Positions 12,201-20,765 of a stretch of DNA of 64,000 nt are shown piece by piece. The notes below the pieces were generated by a model. That model did not search any database. It was not told the DNA's origin and saw only the letters and a list, made by a program, of their open reading frames with translations. This stretch comes from Cerrena zonata (lineage: Eukaryota > Basidiomycota > Agaricomycetes > Polyporales > Cerrenaceae). The DNA lies in assembly GCA_038087015.1 (NCBI GenBank), contig JASBNA010000004.1:1-64000 (forward strand), given 5' to 3'. The translations under genes and the position numbers were made by a program. Numbering within the stretch: position 1 is the stretch's first letter; each line of letters begins with the position of its first letter.

Positions 12201-13803
12201 TTGAGATCGATTTGCGAGTTGGACAAGCAAATGACGCACTGCGCTTCCTCCGGATTGCCATTGGACAGAAGTCATTCAATTTCCGGTCCAAATTTCGCAC
12301 TGGGAGTGGAAACTCTGGATATAAGAACCGTTTGAGGAGCTATGCCGAGAATCATACTCTTCAGATGACAATTGACCAAGCTGCTCAGGTTTATACCTCT
12401 GCCAGACATGCCTTGGAGGTTTTAGGAGCTTCACCGGATATTTTATCGAAATTCAAGGTTTTAAAAAAGGCTGACCTCTCCTCAAGCACTGCTGTTGTGG
12501 ATCCCAATGCACGCGGTGAGAGAAATAATGGTCTTTCCTGGATTTGGCATACCCAACACGATCCGGGTGAGGATCCGGTCTGGCTGGATGAATGTATGTC
12601 ATACCTCCATCAGTTTCTTCTCTGTCTGAAATAATCTTATGCAGTGTACCGTGTCAACTGGCTTCGAGCAAAGGCTAGACGAGATCGCTGGGCTGAGGAG
12701 CTTGCACTAACTCAAGCTGAGATGCACTGGACACGATTGTTCCATCTGCATCGAAAAAGTCTGTGGCTAAGGCGTGCAGAGGAATCTTCAGCAGAACATC
12801 CGAAACTTCAATTTTATGCACGAAAGCAAGCGAAAACTTGGGACTTACTTGCAAGTCAAGTAGACAATGCCCTGGCTCGCATGACCAAATAGGTAGTGTT
12901 GATCTTCTAAATATAGGATACTGTATACCTCTATTTGTACAGACCTGTGTGAATGTTTGCTGTTTCGATCTGATAAGTATCGATCACCTTCATCTGTTCT
13001 TAACTTCACTATCTAGCAATGGCAGACCACGAAAACACCATTGAACCACCGTCCGTTCTTTCAACATTACCTTTTCTATTACTAGACTAACTATTGTTAA
13101 CTGTAATTCCGTAGATATTCAGTGGAAGCCCATGTATCCTGGAGATTATTGTATAGGATGTGGAGGTTAGATGAAGCCGCCAGAGCATTTAAGACTGTGC
13201 TGTCTCGGACGGAAGACCATGAGAAAGCCCGTGTATATAACAGATGGGAGATCGGGCTAATCCTCGAGACAGTGAGTAGTCGTACTGAGGGTGTCATCCG
13301 GCACAAACTTAATGCATTCTAGGAAAATCTGGAGAAGGTTCTGGCTCACATGTGCATCCGTGGTTTAATGACCACCCGTCTAAGCAAGGCGATTGATGTA
13401 AGGTTCCGGTGGTTAAATATTGACTACTATCCTCCCACAATAAGCTGGGAACAGCTCCCCGAGCCCAATTCGCCATCTATGGGCAACCTGTCCGAGCTCT
13501 TTGACGGAACGGTTCCCCAGATCGCACAGGGAGAAAGTCATTGGTGGACCTACAATGAGCGTACGGATGCAATTGAGCAGAAACCACACTGGTGGGATGA
13601 GCCAGAGAAAGAGGTATGATCCCTATGTAACCCGGTAGCAAACACTATTAACACTCTGCAAGAAATGGCTCTATAATGTCTCTATCCCTCGAGACCTTGT
13701 AGGGCAATATGTCCGGAGATTAACTCAGTCTCAAGATCTTCTCTCTCGTGCTGTTAGGAAATTGCAAGAATTGCAGGACAATACACCAATGGAACTTGAT
13801 TAA
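9211..13803 (+). CDS. KDZ transposase with N-terminal CxC2-like Cys/His cluster
   Basis: The start is the ATG opening MAGGRRKKEQHAADAL; many short introns interrupt the gene. Residues from about 9600 to 9770 form a Cys/His cluster, CGMC...CHSC...YCSQC...H...H, of the CxC2 type found fused to KDZ transposases. The catalytic core has the three expected acidic patches. First is LLADGNFKQDHLKMK with SDGHGY (10,590-10,680). Second is LLYDIMCQFW (about 11,050-11,085). Third is LDGEIIETLWNLLNY (about 11,237-11,285). FHVHGHVKECFARYAP between the last two is also typical. The C-terminal region is helical and ends LQDNTPMELD. It would cut and rejoin DNA by a DDE-type RNase H-fold reaction. I see no stop or frameshift outside introns, so the gene may be functional. 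Confidence 0.85.
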
Positions 13804-13979
13804 TCCGGACGCCGGATGATGCGAAGGGAATGTGAACACGGATGACGGATGGCCATGTGGAAGTCAGATTCGGATGCCGGATGTTACTGCGGGTGTACGA
13901 TCGGGAATATGCCATGAATCATGTATAATACAAGTAATGTGAGAGTGCTATACATATTAGTTGAATTCTAAGTACATGG
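13804..13979. other. Right flank of KDZ gene with CCGGATG words
   Basis: Just after the transposase stop there are several CGGATG/CCGGATG words (ATCCGGACGCCGGATGATG, then GATGACGGATGG, then TTCGGATGCCGGATG, to about 13,880). This is the likely right-hand end zone of the element. I could not identify an inverted copy of this sequence at the left edge. Confidence 0.4.
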
Positions 13980-15860
13980 ACTCTGGTCAGGCAGACTGGG
14001 CTGTTACTTCCCAGCAACACAAAGAGTTTTCCAGAACCAGTCTGCTGATCTGGACCGTAAGCCATAAGAGAAAGCATAAGTGCTAGTCTAGTCGGGCTGA
14101 CAGGGTCTGGATATCAAAACATGAGTATTAAATCAAGTCAGGCTGACCAAATCGTGGCTCACGGCCGATAGAACGTAAAGTTTGATTCTGGTCGGGCTGA
14201 CTGGGTTGTAAGACATGAACAGGGAAATGGCAGTGCTTATTTGAGTCAGGCTGACTGCCTCGCAGCATGCTGATAGGAAAATGGTACTACCAGTTTCGGT
14301 CCGGCCAACTGAGTCAACGGCCACGGACGGAAAAACGATCGTATTAAACCTAGTCAGGCTGACTGCCTCGGGAGTCACGAACAGAAAAATGACCTTAGTA
14401 AACCCAGTCCGACCAACTGGGTCGATGGTCACGGACGGAAAAATGACCATATTAGATCCAGTCAGGCGGACTGGATCGAGAGTCACGAACAGCAAAAGAG
14501 CCGTATTAAATCCAGTCAGGCTGACTGCCTCGGGAGTCACGAACAAGAAAACAGGAATGATTATATCCAGTCCGGCCAACTGGGTCCACGGCCACGGACA
14601 GAAAAACGATCGTATTAAACCCAGTCAGGCAGACTGAGTCGAAGGCCACGGACGGAAAAACGATCATATTAAACCCAGTCAGGCTGACTGCCTCGGGAGT
14701 CACGGACAGAAAAATGACCATATTAGATCCAGTCAGGCGGACTGGATCGAGAGTCACAAACAGCAAAAGAGCCGTATTAAATCCAGTCAGGCTGACTGCC
14801 TCGGGAGTCACGAACAAGAAAACAGGAATGATTATATCCAGTCCGGCCAACTGAGTCGACGGCCACGGACAGAAAAACGACCTTAGTAAACCCAGTCCGG
14901 CCAACTGGGTCCACGGCCACGGACAGAAAAACGATCGTATTAAACCCAGTCAGGCTGACTGAGTCGAAGGCCACGGACGGAAAAACGATCGTATTAAACC
15001 CAGTCAGGCTGACTGCCTCGGGAGTCACAGACAGAAAAATGACCATATTACATCCAGTCAGGCGGACTGGATCGAGAGTCACAAACAGCAAAAGAGCCAT
15101 ATTAAATCCAGTCAGGCTGACTGCCTCGGGAGTCACGAACAAGAAAACAGGAATGCTTATATCCAGTCCGGCCAACTGAGTCGACGGCCACGGACGGAAA
15201 AACGATCATATTAAACCCAGTCAGGCGGACTGAGTCGAAGGCCACGAACCAAAAAACGACCTTAGTAAACCCAGTCCGGCCAACTGGGTCGATGGTCACC
15301 GACGGAAAAACGATTGTATTAAACCCAGTCAGGCTGACTGGTTCGCGGGTCGCGAACAAGAAAATACGAATATTTATTTTAGTCCGGCCAACTGGGCTGA
15401 GGGCCACGGACGCAACAACAGCCGTATCAAGTCCAGTCAGGCTGACTGAGCCGCAGCACATGAATATGGAAATAATAGTATCTATTCCAGTCAGGCCAAC
15501 TGGATCGCAGTGTGTGTGTAATAAAACATTGCTATTGATTCCAGTCAGGCAGACCCAGACGAACTGAGCTATAATACACTTATAAGAAGATGCTAATTCT
15601 ACTCTAGTCAGGTGGACTGGGTCACAGGCCACGGATGTAAAGAAAATTAACTCTATTGAAATTGGGCAGACTGGATCGCAACACATGGGCACACAAGAAG
15701 GCTATTAGTTTCAGTCAGGCGGACTCTGTGGGACCCTGCCATTATCAAATCACTCCACTCTGGCAGACTCACCCGCATCTATAGACCCTCACTAATGTAA
15801 GGTAATGCGTTCAGTTGGGCCAATTGACCCAGGTTAACAGAAGCAATGACCACGTCAAGC
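13980..15860. repeat. 54-bp tandem array with palindromic core, about 30 units
   Basis: The motif GTCAGGCTGACTG or a close variant starts at 14137, 14191, 14245, 14299, 14353, 14407, 14461, 14515, 14570, 14624, 14678, 14732 and onwards to about 15,714, nearly always 54 bp apart. The core is an odd-centred palindrome CAGTCAG-N-CTGACTG. In other units the inner bases change (CAGTCCGGCCAACTG, CAGTCAGGCGGACTG) but the outer CAGT...ACTG arms are kept. A unit starting GTCAGGCTGACTGCCTCGGG and followed by GAACAAGAAAACAGGAATG returns at 14515, 14785 and 15111, so there is higher-order structure of 5-6 units. Because 54 is divisible by three, long repeat-derived frames occur on both strands. I do not regard these as genes. 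Confidence 0.9.
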
Positions 15861-15989
15861 GGGGCCATTCTCCCCGTGTCATACGGTAATATGTACATGG
15901 CTGTGCAGCCCCAACTGACCCGCAAGTAACGGATTTATTCCCCCCACTTGGTACCATGTTTTGCGAAGAAAGAACACTGAAGGGGCTGC

Positions 15990-16466
15990 ATGACCGGTAC
16001 TCAGCTTGAACATTTATCCAGTGAATTAATGGCCGCTGCCGACTCAGACCTTTCAGATCTCTCCCCATCACAAACCGAAATGTCTAGCTCCACATCTGCC
16101 CCTGCTCTGTTACCCCAAACTGATACAACATCTGCCGACTGTCCCACCATTGACAAATTTTCAAGAGACGGTGTTATCTATGAAGTCAAACAATTACCGA
16201 CAAACATGACCAAACCTTCCAAACAGCCTCGACCTTCCAAACAGCCTCGAAAATCTCACCGTATGGGGTATGTGCCGCCCACCAAGCCCTTGAACACGAG
16301 GCAGTCTGGCAACAATACTAGACGAAAACGACAAAAGCAAAGCAAGTTCTGGTGCTATGTAGAGGAGGACGATGCAGATGAGGACAATAATGATGAAAAC
16401 GAGGAGCTTGGAACCAGCTTAGATGACAATGGTCAGCGCCGGTCAAAGCGGAAATGCAATTCTTAG
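15990..16466 (+). CDS. Small unknown protein, Ser/Lys-rich, acidic then basic tail
   Basis: A 158-residue open frame starting MTGTQLEHLSSELMAAAD. I do not recognise it. It begins with a Ser/Asp-rich stretch (DSDLSDLSPSQTEMSSS), continues with a conserved-looking core (FSRDGVIYEVKQLPTNMTKPS), and then has a direct repeat KQPRPSKQPRK. It ends with an acidic run followed by RRSKRKCNS, which looks like a nuclear localisation signal. It lies between the 54-bp array and a second small gene. It could be the first exon of a longer gene or a remnant of a mobile element. Confidence 0.4.
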   Translation: MTGTQLEHLSSELMAAADSDLSDLSPSQTEMSSSTSAPALLPQTDTTSADCPTIDKFSRDGVIYEVKQLPTNMTKPSKQPRPSKQPRKSHRMGYVPPTKPLNTRQSGNNTRRKRQKQSKFWCYVEEDDADEDNNDENEELGTSLDDNGQRRSKRKCNS

Positions 16467-16657
16467 TAGAGACCCGACAATGATATTTTTTGTTTGATAG
16501 TTTTTTTACGCTCGCTTGGTCCTTGACAATGATAATAACACATTACACTCCACTCTTGACAATTGCATGCCACACCGAGTCCCCGAACCAGATATTAGCA
16601 GCCAGTATAAAGCTGGAGGTGTCATGAGCGAACCCTCCATCTTAACTTTCCTCACTA

Positions 16658-17503
16658 ATGGCTGAGTCATTGGACACCATTTCATCTCCATCTATGCGCC
16701 TTGTTCTCACAAAGTCTGGTCGAGTTGACCGCCTTCGCCAACTTGCATCTATATTACAAGAACCACCTTCAAGTGATCTAGAAGGAAAATTATGCTCCCA
16801 TCCCGGAAAACGCAATCTTCAGTTTGATCAAGACAATAGCAATGATGGCTGACGGTTTAAGTTTGTACATTTTCAATTTGTTACAACATCCTTGTGATAA
16901 ATTTAACTTACGTATCTACAGTGCGTTACTTGCAAAGATTCTGGTAATCTTGCAGTACAATACTTTAGCCCTAAGCTCAATAATGAGAAGATGGAGCTAT
17001 TGAAGCAATATCGCGAGTGTCTTGACATCATTTACGATGCTTCCAAAGCTATGGAAACGATCGAAAGGCTTGCACGGGACCCGACATCCTCACAGTCTCC
17101 TCATACACCCGAGCGACCTCGAATTGGAGCAAGTAGTCCTATCACTTCGGGTTCTCTGCGCACACCCAAACGACCTCGTTCTACAGATGGTGTTATCTCA
17201 TCTATCAATACGCCGAGTCTACGAACCTCAATCTTAGAACATGTCACACCTACTAGTACCCTCTCAAGCACACCATCGAGTCAATACCGTGACCAGACCC
17301 CGGCTTCATCGAGATTAATGTCTCGTATTCTCTTAACTCCGGGATCCCCTGCAACCCAATCTGCCTCCAAGTCTCAATCACCCCCCAAGAAGCGAAGACG
17401 TATCGCCAGCAAAGGAGATATTATAGATCTCACTGGGGATGCAATTGATGTTCCTTATGGAACTAATGTTATTGATCTGACTCTTAGCTCCGACTCAGAC
17501 TAA
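16658..17503 (+). CDS. Unknown nuclear-type protein with two SUMO-interacting-like motifs
   Basis: The certain part is an open frame from an ATG at 16,991 to 17,503 (170 residues). An upstream frame starting MAESLDTISSPSM at 16,658 and a bridging segment CVTCKDSGNLAVQYFSP (about 16,921-16,971) suggest a 5' exon, but I could not find a clean donor site. The protein has a helical N-terminus (MELLKQYRECLDIIYDASK), a Ser/Thr/Pro-rich middle with several TPxRPR-type repeats, a basic KKRRR patch, and a C-terminus with DIIDLTGD and NVIDLTLSSDSD. The VIDLT/IIDLT words followed by acidic residues match the SUMO-interacting-motif consensus. Function unknown. Confidence 0.45.
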
Positions 17504-18697
17504 GGTATGGAATCTCTCGCCAATGAGTTTAGATTTATCAAAGCTAATGATGGTCATAATCCGCATTATCAGTCGCAGTGCGATGTAGTCAGGGACAGTA
17601 TTAGTACTAGTATAAGAAATACCCTGTACAATTTAGTTGTGCACCAGAGTCTGTGTTCAATTAGTCGGCACTGTAGTCAGAGTAATTGTCTAATAGGAAT
17701 ATGATTGTTGATGTAGGACTAGTGTTTGCATGCAACATAGTCAGGCTGAGTGATGTACTAGTCAGTCAATTGTCGGTACCAGTCTACATCGCGGGGGACT
17801 AAATAGTCGGGCTGACTTTTTGTGTTCACTGAAGTGGCTCGTGGACGACGGAGATAACTCCCATGTTGTGTTGACTATGGATTCGAATTGTACAGATCCG
17901 GGAGGGAAGTGGTCTAACTGGATGAAGGCGAAACAATTCCCCAATGTGCCCATGTAGTCAAACCCCATTGAACTGGGGTTACACCGCAAACCATCCACTC
18001 AGACACGCTCCATTCGAGCCGCTCCTTCATGTGTTGTTTACTACTTCTACAGCTTGTTGTTCATACCGTGTGTTTAAATTGAACACGAACGCATCCTATA
18101 TTTGTAACAATACTAGGCAGTTGATTAGAATTGTTTCGACAATATGGATATGTGCAGAACGATCCGGTTGACACAGTGCACATATCGAAGACGATCCTAC
18201 GTGTCTCAAGCAAAACCATGTTATACGTCTGTACTCGTACTCGAAATTACTAATAGTAACGTATCCTATATGACACCTACAAAATACAAAAAATGGGAAG
18301 CAAAAAAACAGAAAAATCAAGGGTGGATTGTATGCGGATGGGGGTAAAGAAATGTGTGTCTGTGTCAGGAGTGATATGAGGAGAGCGAGAGCGAGAGAGG
18401 ATCCGGGGGATTGTGAATATCTACAATATAGTTATATGCAGCAAGGGGGGAATAGCGGAAACATGTTTGGAAGTGAGCGAAAACGTCCTTTTTCTTCTTT
18501 CTTTTTTTGAATTACTATTTCTTCTTGTGCGAAGCCACCGACTCCATTACTACTATCTTTATTAGCGGGGTCGGGAGAAACGGACTAGAATCCGAAGACT
18601 ATCGCCTTGTCATCGACGACAAAAGAGCACGGAATTGAGGAGCAATCAAAGAGCAAAAGCATGCACAAAACGACCGAGTGTGTGTGCGATGCGTCGT
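17504..18697. other. Gene-poor stretch with two stray 54-bp-type repeat motifs
   Basis: No gene is supported here. GTCAGGCTGA near 17,740 and GTCGGGCTGACT near 17,808 match the core of the 54-bp array about 2 kb upstream, so the two small genes at 15,990-17,503 are bracketed by this repeat family. A purine-rich GAGAGCGAGAGCGAGAG run lies near 18,379-18,400. The right end is the 3' flank of the CNOT9 gene. Confidence 0.5.
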
Positions 18698-19971
18698 TTA
18701 CTCGAGGTTGCTGAGCAGAGTAGTGAGGCATCGTTTTGTGACCATGTCACCCTGATAGTCATAGCGTTAATAACGGCTTTGAGATATGGAAAAGACGCCA
18801 TACCTTGAGAAGACCATCGAAGGTACGGTCACGCAAGGGTTCCGGGAGACATGCTCGAAGTGCCTCTCTCGCTCTAGAACAAGGGTCAGAATATATCTGC
18901 TAAAAGTAGGAGGTCACATACCTCAGATTGTCGCTGAGGCGCAAGTAACAACGAACAACATGCTTCAACAACCGAACAGCTTGTGTTTCCACGAGCTGAT
19001 TGACCATGTTGCTCAACACCGTACCGACCGCGTAGAACCTTTCGTAAGTATGGCAAATGTACGTTAGACCTGTTTCGTCAAGGAGGATCTTCTGGACAAT
19101 GAAAATGGCCACCGTCTTGGATAACTCCGAGCCAGTTTCCATGATTCGGAGACAGAGCGGAATAATCTCAGTCGACAAGAGGAAATGAATGACGGTATTG
19201 TTATCATTTTGCTGTCGAGGACCTGATGAGAGACGGGTAACGGATGGGATAGGAATAAGGCAAACCTTGACGAGGGCTCCGATTACGCCAAGGGAAGTAA
19301 GGCGGAGATACTCGAAGGGGCGTGTCTTGGATGTGGTATTGAGGAATGGGTATAAGAATAGAGGTATATGGGCTAGCGTGCGAACTATGAGGTACGTTCT
19401 TTCATTTCCCAGAGTGGAAAAGACTTACCGTTCAAGAAGAGTTGACGGGTGTCAGGGTGCGAGGCAACACACTGCAATAAGGCGAGTGCGTTGCAGACCC
19501 GGTTGGACACATGGGCGGTCAGGTTGGGAGGGGAAAGCAGAGGATATACAGAAACAATCTCCTGCAGAAGGGCAGGCATGATACCTAGAGAGGGAGTGTA
19601 AGGAGACACGAATTTGCAATGCAAATCATTGACTTGCCGAAAGAGTGCCACAGGACAAGAGCAAGCTCATCGAACTGCTCCCTCTTCTTGCTTAGCTCAA
19701 GCAAGGCTCCCTCCCTGGCAACAGGGTCCAACAGATCAATGACCAGGTTGTAGATCTTCTGTTCCTCATGGACGGCCATGTTAGCAGCAGCCTGAGCCCC
19801 GCCGTCACCGTACGGTCCTAGATTGGATTGGTCTGGGGTGATGGCAAGAGGGGCTCCCACTATGGCGTTTTGAGCATCAGCGTAGCTCATGAGACCCGAC
19901 CGCTGGTAAGGGTTGTAGAGCACATTGTTCTGCATGTGCGAAAGCGGCCTGGGGGAAATAAGGCTCGCCAT
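18698..19971 (-). CDS. CAF40: CCR4-NOT complex subunit CNOT9/CAF40 (Rcd1 family)
   Basis: CNOT9 is the armadillo-repeat subunit of the CCR4-NOT deadenylase complex, which controls mRNA decay and binds regulatory proteins. The conserved segments are all present in order across short exons: [131 protein letters not shown], and a last exon [14 protein letters not shown] start at the ATG giving [13 protein letters not shown]; an upstream in-frame Met (20,049) would add 26 residues. Length is close to the family norm. It is divergent from the small gene at 20,220. Confidence 0.92.
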
Positions 19972-20219
19972 GGATGGGAGGAGAGGAAAGCTGCAGGTCC
20001 GACTAATGGGCAGAGGCAGGGACTCTCTCTCTTCCGACGTCGTAATCAACGCCCATGGTGGGAACTCTTACGTAAGCGGCCTCCCCTGAGGAACCCTAAC
20101 CTCTGCCATTCGACACTCTCTGTACCTTGCAATTGTCTATACCCAGTCAATGAAATCGGCTCCCATATATTCTTTTACGGCCCATATAAAACTTTGAAAC
20201 CATTTATTACTCAACTCAG

Positions 20220-20694
20220 ATGTTCAACCGAGCATGTACTCGCACATATGTCACACCCTGGGTAGATGCTGTAACGGATCTTCCAATGTCAGTCTACATT
20301 TTGCACTTCGGATAGGTTCGAGTCTCGCATCATCATCCCCACTCCGGTAGCTTCAGACGACTCGTCACAAGTTCCGAATATCCCAGTCCCGTGGTGCAAC
20401 CTTCCCTCTCTGCTCTACGAATGGCAAGTCTCTAAGACATCTCCAAGCCCTCAATCCCGTACCTTTGTGGCTGTCGACTCTGAATCAGGAGTGTTCGATC
20501 TTTATCTTCAACGTCGGTGTGACCTTCTCGAAACCTTCCGCATACATTCCAGCGGACAACCGCAGCCGCGGAGTTTGCAAGTGTATAACCATGTGTCCCT
20601 GCCGGACGTCCGCTCCATATCCGACCAAGGCTGGGCGACTGCCAGGAATGGTTTAGTTCGGATTAGGTTTGTAGTGACGAATGGGCATGATTGA
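20220..20694 (+). CDS. Small protein of unknown function
   Basis: Two-exon reading: MFNRACTRTYVTPWVDAV, an intron of about 28-40 bp near 20,289-20,316 that I cannot place exactly, then a frame from FESRIIIPTPVASDD to RIRFVVTNGHD with stop at 20,692-20,694. The N-terminus has an Arg/Ser/Thr mix that might be a mitochondrial presequence. I do not recognise the family. It lies between CNOT9 (divergent) and carnitine acetyltransferase (same strand, 71 bp on). The smooth composition and lack of stops support a real gene. Confidence 0.45.
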
Positions 20695-20765
20695 GCCACG
20701 GATTACCCCGCAGACTACCCCGCGTTTATAAACCTCAGGGACTCCTGTCCCAAATCTCCAGTTCA

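Larger units (their letters stand above)
1..13900. mobile_element. Large KDZ-type DNA transposon carrying TET/JBP dioxygenase
   Basis: Four genes sit in one compact block: gene A (+), gene B (-), a TET/JBP dioxygenase (+) and a KDZ transposase (+). Linkage of TET/JBP genes to KDZ transposases is established for basidiomycetes such as Coprinopsis and Laccaria. The block is rich in CCGG words compared with the housekeeping region to the right, which suggests a single compositional unit. I could not find clean terminal inverted repeats or target-site duplications, so the limits are approximate: the left end may lie outside the window and the right end lies between 13,804 and about 13,980. All four reading frames look intact once short introns are removed, so the copy may be young. 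Confidence 0.75.

Noticed and set aside
1..13900. Terminal inverted repeats of the KDZ element
   Set aside because: I compared the left edge with 13,800-14,000 by eye and found no convincing inverted match; the left end may lie outside the window.
14133..15692. Four long minus-strand frames and two plus-strand frames with 18-residue repeats across the 54-bp array
   Set aside because: The repeat length is a multiple of three, so frames stay open by chance in every copy. They change frame where a unit is 55 bp or longer, have no start context, and the conserved part is a palindrome rather than a protein motif.
20300..20325. A GGTTCGAGTCTC sequence that looks like a tRNA B box
   Set aside because: No matching A box or cloverleaf could be made around it, and it lies at the exon edge of the small gene at 20,220-20,694.
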